DNA from: Aurantiacibacter marinus
Lineage (GTDB): Bacteria > Pseudomonadota > Alphaproteobacteria > Sphingomonadales > Sphingomonadaceae
NCBI RefSeq assembly: GCF_001021555.1
Contig: NZ_LDCP01000003.1
Span: forward strand, 1 to 64,000
Reading direction: 5' to 3'
Length of the DNA stretch: 64,000 nt
Below, piece after piece: positions 28,756 through 37,041 of this stretch. A model generated the notes under the pieces. The model did not search any database, was not told the origin of the DNA, and was given only the letters and a program-made list of their open reading frames with translations. Each line of letters begins with the position of its first letter. The first letter of the stretch is position 1. The position numbers and the translations under genes are program-made.

Positions 28756-28803
28756 GCAAAAATCCTCTTCCCGGCAATGCGACTCTTGACGCCACGCCTC
28801 TAA

Positions 28804-28843
28804 ATGGTAGCGCTACCATGATGATCGCAGCGATTCTTGTCAA
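28804..28843 (-). promoter_or_regulatory. XylR-type operator overlapping the GH3 promoter
   Basis: Perfect 16-base palindrome ATGGTAGCGCTACCAT at 28804-28819. On the - strand TTGACA (28838-28843) is 17 bases from CATGGT (28815-28820), so the operator covers the predicted -10. It serves the GH3-xylanase operon; the divergent lacI gene starts 134 bases away. Confidence 0.88.
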
Positions 28844-28953
28844 CCGGAAGAAAACGGCATTTTCGAGATTACGAGATTTTCGCCATTCGTTGGTATCTGC
28901 TAAAATCTGCACGCACGAAAGAGCGCAAGCCTACTTGCTGCGCGGGATAACAC

Positions 28954-30096
28954 ATGGCTATGGCAGACGTGATGACGGACAAGGATAGCGATACCAAGCA
29001 CGCGCGGAAGCGTGGCTCCCGCAGAAAAAGTTCTGCACCGACCATTGGCGACGTAGCGGGCGAGGCCCGGTGTTCGCCGATGACGGTCAGCCGTGTCGTC
29101 AACGGGGAAGGCAATGTTCGCGACGAGACGCGCCAGAATGTGCTCAATGCAATCGCGAAACTGAATTACTCTCCCAACCGCGCCGCACGCAGCCTTGCAG
29201 GGGGAAAGCAGCTTCGCATCGCTCTGGTCTTCGACAACCCTTCTGCGTCATATCTCAGCGAATTCCTTATGGGCGCGCTTGAAGAAGCCAGTCGCAAGGA
29301 CATCCACATTGTTGTCGAAAGCTGTGAAAAAACAGCTGACGCCATCCCGCTCATCAAACGCCTGAGCGAAACCGGCATAAGCGGATTTGTATTGCCGCCC
29401 CCGCTCTGTGACGATCAACGCGTTCTGGACGCTGTGACAGAAGTTGATGGCATTGCGATTGCTGTCGGGCAGGGGAAAGCCAGCGGATCACATGGCGCTG
29501 TGATGATTGATGATTTTCAGGCTGGTTACGATATGACCAAGCATATCATTGATCTGGGTCACAAGCGGATTGGCTTTATTATCGGCAATCCCGAACAGGT
29601 CGCCAGCGGACGCAGGCTGGAAGGATATCGCGCGGCATTGGAAGATGCGGGTCTGGAATTAATCGACGATCTTGTCGTTCAGGGCCGCTTTACGTACCGG
29701 TCCGGCATGGCCGGGGCAGAAAAGCTGCTCGGTGTTTCGCCAAGGCCAACCGCAATTTTTGCCAGCAATGATGACATGGCAGCGGCAACTGTCGCGGTAG
29801 CGCACCGGCTACACCTTGATGTGCCGAACGATATTACGGTGTGTGGATTCGATGATACCGCGATGGCCAGCACCATCTGGCCGGAATTGACAACCATTCG
29901 CCAGCCAATCCGCGAAATGACCGCATGGGCTGTGGCAGCCATCGCGCGCATCACCAGAGAACGCAATTCGGGTGAACGGCGGGAGCCGGAACAGACCATC
30001 ATGCCCTACAAACTCATCCGCCGTGAGTCTGATGCTGCCCCAAGCCTTGCAGGAAATCGCCGCGAAGATATTGTCGAAGGCCGATCAGTAAAATGA
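28954..30096 (+). CDS. xylR: LacI-family transcriptional regulator (XylR-like repressor)
   Basis: 380 residues. After a basic N-terminal extension of about 28 residues the LacI helix-turn-helix reads TIGDVAGEARCSPMTVSRVVNGE (T30 onward), followed by the hinge helix NRAARSLAGG and a periplasmic-binding-protein-like effector domain. The family represses at palindromic sites with a central CG; the TGGTAGCGCTACCA boxes of this locus have exactly that form. It is cotranscribed with the dehydratase (ATGA overlap). The sugar effector is most likely xylose or a derivative, by analogy with Caulobacter XylR; that is inference. No copy of the box lies directly before its own start. Confidence 0.85.
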   Translation: MAMADVMTDKDSDTKHARKRGSRRKSSAPTIGDVAGEARCSPMTVSRVVNGEGNVRDETRQNVLNAIAKLNYSPNRAARSLAGGKQLRIALVFDNPSASYLSEFLMGALEEASRKDIHIVVESCEKTADAIPLIKRLSETGISGFVLPPPLCDDQRVLDAVTEVDGIAIAVGQGKASGSHGAVMIDDFQAGYDMTKHIIDLGHKRIGFIIGNPEQVASGRRLEGYRAALEDAGLELIDDLVVQGRFTYRSGMAGAEKLLGVSPRPTAIFASNDDMAAATVAVAHRLHLDVPNDITVCGFDDTAMASTIWPELTTIRQPIREMTAWAVAAIARITRERNSGERREPEQTIMPYKLIRRESDAAPSLAGNRREDIVEGRSVK

Positions 30097-31874
30097 CCAA
30101 GTCGCCCGAACGCCGCCTGAGATCGCGCGATTGGTTCGACAATCCGGAACGGATGGACATGACCGCGCTCTATCTGGAGCGGTTCATGAATTACGGGGTG
30201 ACCCCGGAAGAACTGCGCAGCGGCAAACCGATCATCGGCATCGCCCAAAGCGGTAGCGATCTCTCACCGTGCAACCGCATACATATCGAACTGGCGAAGC
30301 GCACCCGCGATGGCATTCGCGACGCGGGCGGAATTCCCATCGAATTCCCGGTTCACCCCATATTCGAAAACTGCCGCCGACCTACAGCAGCGCTTGATCG
30401 CAATCTGTTATACCTCGGGTTGGTAGAACTGCTGAACGGGTATCCGATTGACGGGGTCGTCCTGACAACAGGGTGCGACAAGACCACGCCAAGCCAGATC
30501 ATGGCCGCCAGCACCGTTGATATTCCCGCCATCGTACTTTCTGGCGGGCCGATGCTGGATGGCTGGCATGACGGGGAACTGGTCGGTTCCGGCACCGTCA
30601 TCTGGCGCAGCAGGCGCAAACTTGCAGCTGGTGAAATCGACGAGGAAGAATTTCTGGACCGGGCGACCAGCAGCGCTCCGTCTGCCGGACATTGCAACTC
30701 CATGGGCACAGCCAGCACCATGAATGCAGTGGCAGAAGCACTTGGCATGAGCCTGACCGGCTGCGCTGCGGTGCCGGCGCCATACCGGGAGCGGGGGCAA
30801 TACGCCTATCGCACGGGCAGGCGTATTGTTGAAATGGTGCAGGAAGACCTGAAGCCTTCTGACATCCTCACCCCTGATGCTTTCGTCAATGCGATTGCTA
30901 CTGTCTCGGTCATAGGCGGTTCCAGCAACGCCCAGCCGCATATCCAGGCGATGGCGGCACATGCCGGTGTCGATCTCGATCCTCACGCGTGGCAGCAACA
31001 CGGATATGACTTGCCGTTGTTGGTGAATATGCAGCCCGCTGGCGAGTATCTGGGCGAGCGCTTCCACCGCGCAGGCGGTGTGCCTGCCGCCATGTGGGAA
31101 TTGCTTAATGCAGGCAAACTTCGCGGTGACTGCATAACCTGTACCGGCACGGCGATGGCTGCAAACCTGTCTGGCCGTGAAAGCCATGACCGTGAGATGA
31201 TCCGGCCTTTTGCCGATCCCTTGATGGAACGGGCAGGCTTCCTTGTCCTGAAAGGAAACCTGTTCGACTTTGGTATCCTGAAAGCCTCCGTCATCTCCGA
31301 CGATTTCCGCGCGCGTTATCTGTCGCGCCCAGGGAATGAAAACGTTTTCGAAGCCCGCGCGATCGTTTTTGACGGATCGGACGATTATCACCACCGGATC
31401 AACGATCCTTCGCTGGAAATCGACGAGGATTGCATATTGGTAATCCGCGGATCGGGGGTGATCGGGTGGCCGGGCAGCGCGGAAGTCGTCAACATGCAGC
31501 CGCCAGACAGTCTATTGAAACGCGGGATCCAATCGCTCCCGACACTGGGTGATGGACGCCAGTCAGGTACAAGCGACAGCCCTTCCATCCTCAACATTTC
31601 GCCGGAGAGCGCTGTTGGCGGCGGGTTGGCCTGGCTGCGCACGGGTGACACCATCCGCGTCGATCTCAATGCTGGATCATGCAATGCGTTGGTGGAAGAC
31701 GCCGAAATCGCACGAAGGCAAGCAGAAGAGCCAGCACCGCGAGTGCCAGAATCGCAAACCCCTTGGGAAGAACTGTTCCGCGAGAAGACGGGCCAGCTCG
31801 ATCGCGGCGGGACCATGGATTTTGCACTGAAATATCGTGGCACATCCAGAAAATTGCCGCGTCACAATCACTGA
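30093..31874 (+). CDS. xylD: D-xylonate dehydratase (IlvD/Edd family)
   Basis: 593 residues, the length of sugar-acid dehydratases of the IlvD/Edd family. Cysteines C60 (DLSPC), C128 (TTGCDKTTPS) and C201 (AGHCNSMGTA) are placed as in Caulobacter xylonate dehydratase, where they bind the iron-sulfur cluster; CITCTGTAM is also present. The reaction is D-xylonate to 2-keto-3-deoxy-D-xylonate. L-arabonate is a possible alternative substrate because the family does not separate them by motif. Start overlaps the lacI stop by four bases. It converges on the lactonase gene. Confidence 0.88.
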   Translation: MTKSPERRLRSRDWFDNPERMDMTALYLERFMNYGVTPEELRSGKPIIGIAQSGSDLSPCNRIHIELAKRTRDGIRDAGGIPIEFPVHPIFENCRRPTAALDRNLLYLGLVELLNGYPIDGVVLTTGCDKTTPSQIMAASTVDIPAIVLSGGPMLDGWHDGELVGSGTVIWRSRRKLAAGEIDEEEFLDRATSSAPSAGHCNSMGTASTMNAVAEALGMSLTGCAAVPAPYRERGQYAYRTGRRIVEMVQEDLKPSDILTPDAFVNAIATVSVIGGSSNAQPHIQAMAAHAGVDLDPHAWQQHGYDLPLLVNMQPAGEYLGERFHRAGGVPAAMWELLNAGKLRGDCITCTGTAMAANLSGRESHDREMIRPFADPLMERAGFLVLKGNLFDFGILKASVISDDFRARYLSRPGNENVFEARAIVFDGSDDYHHRINDPSLEIDEDCILVIRGSGVIGWPGSAEVVNMQPPDSLLKRGIQSLPTLGDGRQSGTSDSPSILNISPESAVGGGLAWLRTGDTIRVDLNAGSCNALVEDAEIARRQAEEPAPRVPESQTPWEELFREKTGQLDRGGTMDFALKYRGTSRKLPRHNH

Positions 31875-31908
31875 CAGTCGAGATCAATCCTCAACGCACA
31901 ATGGGTTT

Positions 31909-32793
31909 TCAGCCGATCCGTACCCGTGTTTGGGCAAAGCCTGCGACCGGCGCATCGAAGGCGAACAGGCTGCCAGCCTGCGGATATAGCGCCATATCAT
32001 CTTCGGTCATGTTCTTCGTCGCGCTTGTTACATAACCTGTGCGGAAATCCGCGCCGCCAAAGGCCAACTTGGTGATATCACGGGCAGGCATATCTATGGT
32101 TGCGGTCAATTCTCCATCAGGCGAAAACCGCGCAACTCGTCCGCCAAGATACAGCCCGGTCCAGACGTGGTCTTCTGCATCTACCACCGGTCCATCGGGG
32201 TAGGCATCAGGAAATAGCGCACCGGTATCGGCAAAGGGTCGCGCTTCGCCAACGCCGTCTGGTGTCAAATTGGCGACCATGATCTTCTGTGCGGTTGTAT
32301 CTGTAAAATAGATGCGGTCGCCTTGCGCGTTGACCGCCGGACCATTGGTGATCGTGATGCCGGAAGGGCCTGCGGGCGTGATTTCGCCTCTGTCGAAACA
32401 ATAAAACCTGCCGGATGCCGCGCTTTCTGTATCATCCATAGATCCGAACCAAACGCGCCCCCACGGGTCGGTGCAGGCATCGTTGAGCCGGTTGGCCGCA
32501 GGCTCACCCGGAACCGCCGCCAGCTTTTCGAAGGTGCTCAATTCAGGATGGAAGACATACAGCCCGTCCTGCAGTCCGCACAGCAACATGCCGTTATCAG
32601 CAGGCAACGCCCAGCCGATCTGGCCCGGCGCTTCTGTAAAGGAATTGCTGCCGGTATCAGGATCATAATGCCACAGTCGGTGCTGCTTGATATCGACAAA
32701 CCACACTACTCCGCGCGCCGCGTCCCACAGGACCCCTTCGCCCAACTTGCTGTCTGCGTTTAACAATTGGCGAACTGGCAAATCTATCTCCAT
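31909..32793 (-). CDS. xylC: SMP-30/gluconolactonase-family sugar lactonase (xylonolactonase)
   Basis: 294 residues forming the six-bladed propeller of the SMP-30/Gnl family. Seen: LGEGVLWDAARGVVWFVDI with the metal-binding Glu near the N-terminus, NDACTDPWGRVWFGSMDD with conserved Asn, and FPDAYPDGPVVDAEDHVWTGL with conserved Asp. The family opens aldonolactones using a divalent metal. In this operon it should hydrolyse D-xylonolactone made by the dehydrogenase encoded just upstream. Its start overlaps the end of that gene by ten bases. No signal peptide, so cytoplasmic. Confidence 0.88.
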   Translation of the reverse strand: MEIDLPVRQLLNADSKLGEGVLWDAARGVVWFVDIKQHRLWHYDPDTGSNSFTEAPGQIGWALPADNGMLLCGLQDGLYVFHPELSTFEKLAAVPGEPAANRLNDACTDPWGRVWFGSMDDTESAASGRFYCFDRGEITPAGPSGITITNGPAVNAQGDRIYFTDTTAQKIMVANLTPDGVGEARPFADTGALFPDAYPDGPVVDAEDHVWTGLYLGGRVARFSPDGELTATIDMPARDITKLAFGGADFRTGYVTSATKNMTEDDMALYPQAGSLFAFDAPVAGFAQTRVRIG

Positions 32794-33569
32794 CCGGCAT
32801 CAACCCAATAATTGTGGCCGCTGCAAAACCGCGCATCATCTGATGCAAGGAACATGGCCATGGCCGCGATATCGGCAGGCTGGATGCGGCCAGGCAGGCA
32901 CTGCGCCTCGACAATTTCGTCTTCCTGTTCCGGGGTGTACCATTCCTGCTGCCGGGGCGTCTGGACATTGCCCGGCAAAATAGCATTCACACGGATATTG
33001 TCGGGGCCAAGTTCGCGGGCCAGACTTCGCGTAAGACCTTCAATGGCGGCCTTGGCGGTCTGATAAACTGTCAGATTTTCCAGCCCGAGGTGCCAACTGA
33101 TCGAACCCAGATTGATGATAGCACCGCCTCCGGCGTTCCGCATGGCCGGGGCAACGGTTTTGGCTGCGAAAAAGTGATGCTTGAGGTTCACGGCCATGCG
33201 CTGGTCCCAATACTCGCTGGTCACGTCCGCAATTGCATGGCGATCATCATTACCGGCGTTGTTGATTATTACGTCGCAGCCGCCAAGCCGATCAACGAGG
33301 CTGGAAATGCAACGGGAGTAACCATCCGTGTCGGTGATGTCGCAATGGCGGTAAACCGGTTGATGCGCAGCATCTGCAAGGCGCGCACAAAGCGCTTCGC
33401 TTGCCGCGTCCTGCACATCCACAAAGGCAACCCTTGCGCCTTGGCGAACGAAGCCTTCAACGATGCCCGCGCCAATTCCCGATCCGCCGCCGCTGATAAT
33501 CACGCGCTTGTCCAGCAGGCTGGGATAGACTGCTGCTGCTGTCACAGAAGATGAAGTCTCTTCAGTCAT
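32784..33569 (-). CDS. xylB: SDR-family dehydrogenase, probable NAD-dependent D-xylose dehydrogenase
   Basis: 261 residues. Classical short-chain dehydrogenase: glycine motif SGGGSGIG (residues 26-33), acidic D51 after the second strand (VAFVDVQD), which favours NAD over NADP, NNAG (103-106), and catalytic S156/S158, Y169 and K173 (VYQTAK). The operon partners (lactonase, KDX dehydratase) point to oxidation of D-xylose to xylonolactone, as with Caulobacter XylB. It is the middle gene of the - strand operon, 132 bases after the preceding gene and overlapping the next by ten. Confidence 0.87.
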   Translation of the reverse strand: MTEETSSSVTAAAVYPSLLDKRVIISGGGSGIGAGIVEGFVRQGARVAFVDVQDAASEALCARLADAAHQPVYRHCDITDTDGYSRCISSLVDRLGGCDVIINNAGNDDRHAIADVTSEYWDQRMAVNLKHHFFAAKTVAPAMRNAGGGAIINLGSISWHLGLENLTVYQTAKAAIEGLTRSLARELGPDNIRVNAILPGNVQTPRQQEWYTPEQEDEIVEAQCLPGRIQPADIAAMAMFLASDDARFCSGHNYWVDAGWR

Positions 33570-33701
33570 TCAGGTGATCCCGAAGCTTGGTCATTGTGCC
33601 CCCCATATCCTGGCGCCAGAAGTGTCGCTCGCGCTGGTGTCATCCGTAGTTCCCAATCCTCGCAGCTCCAACAAACCAAAATCCGATAGCACATCAGCCT
33701 G

Positions 33702-34826
33702 TCAGATCCGGTCAATCACGGCACGATTGGACAAGTTGCGCACAAATTCACCAATGCCCATGCTCCAGGCCGGGGCGTCATTCGACGTGGTGACAGTGTT
33801 GGTCAGCTGGCCGAGCCGTTCCGACTTGATCGTCACTACGTCGCCCAGTTTGTGGGTGAAGCCCGCACCGGGCGTATCGCGGTCTTGCGTCGGCGCAAAC
33901 AGCGTGCCGCAGAACAGCACGAAACCATCGGGATAGTGATGCTGCGCGATGCATTGCCGCACCAGCTCCAGCGGGTCACGACTGATTTCGCTCATCAGAT
34001 TTACCCCTGACAGCCGGTAACCATCGGTTCCCTGCACAACCAATTCGACATCGGCCTGGCGCACATCGTCAATGGTGAAGCCGTCATCGAATAACCGGAT
34101 GAACGGCCCGATGGCGCAACTGGCAGTGTTGTCCTTTGCAGTAGAAAGCAGCAGGGCAGAGCGGCCTTCGAAATCGCGCAGGTTCACATCATTGCCAAGC
34201 GTCGCGCCGACGATTTTTCCGTCGGGATCACAGATCAGGACGATTTCGGGTTCGGGATTGTTCCACACCGAGTCAGAGCGGATCCCGATCTGGGCGCCGC
34301 AGCCAACTGAAGACAACACCGGCGATTTGGAGAAGATCTCTGCATCCGGCCCGATCGCCACTTCAAGATATTGCGACCACATCCCCTCGGAAATGAGGAC
34401 CTGCTTGAGCTGCTCGGCATCTGCGCTGCCCGGAACAACGGAGCGGATGCCGGCGCCTACCTTGCTTTCCAGCTGGCCGCGAATTTCGGATGCTTTCGAT
34501 GCGTCGCCTCGGGCGCGTTCTTCGATCACGCGTTCTATGGCGGATAGGGCAAACGTCACGCCGCTGGCCTTGATGCATTGCAAGTCTATCGGAGACAGCA
34601 GGTGCCATCCTTCGGGCAGGCCATCTGCAACCGCCCCGATATCTGTGCCACCTTCGAATTGGGAGCGCGCCACTGCGCCGGAGACGCTGGCCACCGTTGC
34701 GGTAAGATCAAGAATGCGCCCGTGCTTCAGCAGCAGAACGCATGGTCCCGCAGGTGATTGCGCGCGTCCGATAAATGTTCCGGATGCATGATCGCCCGGC
34801 AAGAATTCTGCAATGTCGCGGCCCAT
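33702..34826 (-). CDS. xylX: FAH-family 2-keto-3-deoxy-D-xylonate dehydratase
   Basis: 374 residues. ATG 34826 is used because the longer in-frame start would run through the operator at 34848-34861. The C-terminal fumarylacetoacetate-hydrolase-like domain is recognised from the metal-binding Glu residues of EPEIVLICDPDGKIVGATLGNDVNLRDFEG (about residues 205-235) and from LFAPTQDRDTPGAGFTHKLGD near the end. In the Weimberg pathway this family dehydrates 2-keto-3-deoxyxylonate to 2-oxoglutarate semialdehyde. Gene order with SDR and lactonase matches the Caulobacter xyl operon. A general FAH-family hydrolase role cannot be excluded by motif alone. Confidence 0.85.
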   Translation of the reverse strand: MGRDIAEFLPGDHASGTFIGRAQSPAGPCVLLLKHGRILDLTATVASVSGAVARSQFEGGTDIGAVADGLPEGWHLLSPIDLQCIKASGVTFALSAIERVIEERARGDASKASEIRGQLESKVGAGIRSVVPGSADAEQLKQVLISEGMWSQYLEVAIGPDAEIFSKSPVLSSVGCGAQIGIRSDSVWNNPEPEIVLICDPDGKIVGATLGNDVNLRDFEGRSALLLSTAKDNTASCAIGPFIRLFDDGFTIDDVRQADVELVVQGTDGYRLSGVNLMSEISRDPLELVRQCIAQHHYPDGFVLFCGTLFAPTQDRDTPGAGFTHKLGDVVTIKSERLGQLTNTVTTSNDAPAWSMGIGEFVRNLSNRAVIDRI

Positions 34827-34847
34827 TAGCCTGCCCGTCCTATCCCG

Positions 34848-34886
34848 TGATAGCGCTACCATAGGTTTCAGGCGCTATCGGCGCAA
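34848..34886 (-). promoter_or_regulatory. XylR-type operator overlapping the xylX-xylB-xylC promoter
   Basis: TGATAGCGCTACCA (34848-34861; TGGTAGCGCTATCA on the coding strand). On the - strand TTGCGC (34881-34886) and TATGGT (34858-34863) are 17 bases apart, so the operator begins within the -10. Confidence 0.85.
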
Positions 34887-34920
34887 GGCCAAAAGGGTGT
34901 GTTCTCCGGGAAGAAAAGCG

Positions 34921-35973
34921 TTAGTCTTCCGGCAGGCCCATTGCGGCGCGCATTCCCGGCAACCAGTCGCCGCTCTGCCGGTCCCAGAAGGGGAAGGTAT
35001 TGGCATAAGCCCATGTGCAGATGCCGATTCCAGAAGGGGTAAAGGCCTCTCTTACCGCCTGGTGGTATGCGGCGCGTTCAGGCGTTGATACGTGGCGGTC
35101 ATAGGCGCCGGTCTCTCCCATGAAGGGCACTCTACCGGTCCGTTCGATATAGGTTTCAACCTTGGCGACATCGCGCTGCAATTGCGCCAGATCCGCCGGA
35201 CTTCCGAATTGCCTGCCAGGCTCCGGAATATTCGGGGCAGTCCAGCTTGCTCCCTGATGGGTGAACGGGAATGGATCGTAATAGTGGAAAGTCGAATGGA
35301 TATTCGCATCATCGGGCAAGGGCAGGGTGGCTAGTGAATCCACCCCGCTCCAGTTTTCACCACCGATAATCACGGCGCGCGTGGGATTGCTGGCGCGAAC
35401 TGCGACAAGGGCTGGCTCCAGCGTATCAAGCAGGTTGGCGTGGGTCAGCTGATCGTGCGGTTCGTTTTCCAGCTCGAACCACAGGTGCTCTTCGGGATAG
35501 TCGGCGAATTGGCGGGCGATCTGGTCCCACACGCCGCCGTGCCATTGCGCTGTGCCCTGTGGATCGGAATAGATCGGATCGAAATGGTGACTGTTGAGGA
35601 TGACGTTCAGGTCTTCTGCCAAGGCCATATCGACCACTTCGACAACGCGGGCCATCCATTCGGGATCGACCGTGTAGGGCGCGGTTTCCATGCTCTTGTT
35701 GTGCCAGCGAACAGGGATGCGCACCGTGTCAAAGCCGGCGGCGCTGATCCGTGCGAAGTCGGCAGCATCTACCGGCGCGCCGCCCCATGAACCTTCCTGT
35801 TCGGGTTCAAGTGAATTGCCCATATTGATGCATGTACCCACAGGCAGCGGAGGCGGGGTCGCCCGCGTGGAGGTTGCTGCAGATTGCGCATGGATTGCCA
35901 CCGGGACGGCGGCGCAGGCGGCCAGCGCCAACGATGCTGCGGCAGCCGATAAAATGAGCTTGGACGTCATCAT
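34921..35973 (-). CDS. GH5-family glycoside hydrolase (endoglucanase-like)
   Basis: 350 residues from ATG 35973, which follows ATGGAGA; an in-frame TTG at 36003 overlaps the preceding stop. The signal peptide has a hydrophobic core LILSAAAASLALAACAA, either lipoprotein-type or cleaved near IHAQ. GH5 marks: RIPVRW, LNSHHFD, acid/base E171 (FELENEPHD), HYYDPFPFTH and nucleophile E287 (PFMGETGAYD). GH5 members cut beta-1,4 glucans, mannans or mixed-linkage chains; subfamily cannot be settled by eye. Third gene of the GH3-cupin-GH5 operon, and it probably attacks glucan or glucomannan that accompanies xylan. Confidence 0.88.
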   Translation of the reverse strand: MMTSKLILSAAAASLALAACAAVPVAIHAQSAATSTRATPPPLPVGTCINMGNSLEPEQEGSWGGAPVDAADFARISAAGFDTVRIPVRWHNKSMETAPYTVDPEWMARVVEVVDMALAEDLNVILNSHHFDPIYSDPQGTAQWHGGVWDQIARQFADYPEEHLWFELENEPHDQLTHANLLDTLEPALVAVRASNPTRAVIIGGENWSGVDSLATLPLPDDANIHSTFHYYDPFPFTHQGASWTAPNIPEPGRQFGSPADLAQLQRDVAKVETYIERTGRVPFMGETGAYDRHVSTPERAAYHQAVREAFTPSGIGICTWAYANTFPFWDRQSGDWLPGMRAAMGLPED

Positions 35974-35999
35974 ATGCGCATTCTCCATTTCAAATGTGA

Positions 36000-37010
36000 T
36001 CAACTTGCGGCGGACAGGACCTGCACAAGGAACCTGCGGATTTGTTCATCGCGTTGCTGCGATGGCGGACCGTTCACACCCTTTGCATAATCAGGCAGAT
36101 GCGCCGCTGCGTCTGGCGCATTTTCGCCAAACACCATGTGGTCGAACCATGCCCGCCACGCCTCCCGTTGCGCCGGTTCCTGATCACGGATCGCAAGCAT
36201 GGCATGAACCAGTGCCAGAAAGCCGCCTCCGTGAGCGGTATCGTTGTGCCAGTAGTTGATCAACACTCCGACAGGATCAAGCGAGCACACATGGTGCCAC
36301 CATAGCGCGGGGATATAGATCACATCGCCCGGACCCAATTCAGCCCGCAGTGCCTTATCCTGCGCTTTAGGATAGTCAGGATAGCGGTCCAGATCGGGAG
36401 CCAGCGGATCCACCATGCTGACCGGTTGCCCGGCAAGCGTGACATTCAGCGGACCAACGTAGAGGTCTTTCGTGGCATCAGGCGGAAACAGGGTAAAAAC
36501 CCTGCGGCCGGCCACTACTGCCGCGAAATTATCTGACAGATCGAAATGGGTGGCGACTTGCGTTGCATTGCCCAGCCATATGCGTGGAATTGCCGTGTCA
36601 TCAGGGCCAAGCATGGGGAAGGGGTGAGCTGCCTCGAAACGGGGCAAATGCGATGATACAGATGCTGCACCAGCGTAAATACCGACAGGATCGGTCTGGC
36701 TTTCGATTTGGCGCAAGTGTTGCGCCAATTGCGACAGCGTGGCCTGATCTTTCGTGAAATTGAACCCGCGCATATCGGGGGCGTAAAAGAAGCGCCCTTT
36801 CTCTGAAGGCTGCGCCACCATCACTTCTGCCGGAGCACCGCTGTCCATCCGCTCTATCAAAGCGAGCGCGCGGTGCGGATCGGCGCGTCCTTCTTGAACA
36901 ATCGGCCAATCTTCCAGCAGGTTGCGGAACACAACCGGACGATACGCAGGCCGGATGTCCCGCCGGAAGGTGGCGAAATCGGCGACGGATATTTCCTCGA
37001 TTGCCTTCAT
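36000..37010 (-). CDS. JmjC-like cupin (Cupin_8) protein, paralogue of the gene at 17368
   Basis: 336 residues. Metal ligands H155 and D157 (ATHFDLSDN) and H239 (LWWHHVCSL) are intact, with GRRVFTLFPPDAT and GDVIYIPALWWH. It shares SMVDPLAPDL and other stretches with the first copy, so the two are paralogues. It lies 31 bases after the GH3 stop and touches the GH5 gene, so it is encoded between two secreted hydrolases though it has no signal peptide itself. The role is unknown; an Fe(II)/2-oxoglutarate hydroxylase is the best guess from the fold. Confidence 0.85.
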   Translation of the reverse strand: MKAIEEISVADFATFRRDIRPAYRPVVFRNLLEDWPIVQEGRADPHRALALIERMDSGAPAEVMVAQPSEKGRFFYAPDMRGFNFTKDQATLSQLAQHLRQIESQTDPVGIYAGAASVSSHLPRFEAAHPFPMLGPDDTAIPRIWLGNATQVATHFDLSDNFAAVVAGRRVFTLFPPDATKDLYVGPLNVTLAGQPVSMVDPLAPDLDRYPDYPKAQDKALRAELGPGDVIYIPALWWHHVCSLDPVGVLINYWHNDTAHGGGFLALVHAMLAIRDQEPAQREAWRAWFDHMVFGENAPDAAAHLPDYAKGVNGPPSQQRDEQIRRFLVQVLSAAS

Positions 37011-37041
37011 TGCGCCAACCCTTTCTCCAAAATCGCCGCTT

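Noticed and set aside
30408-31394. 328-codon - strand frame inside the xylonate dehydratase gene
   Set aside because: Shadow of the clearly recognised dehydratase on the + strand; its translation shows no domain.
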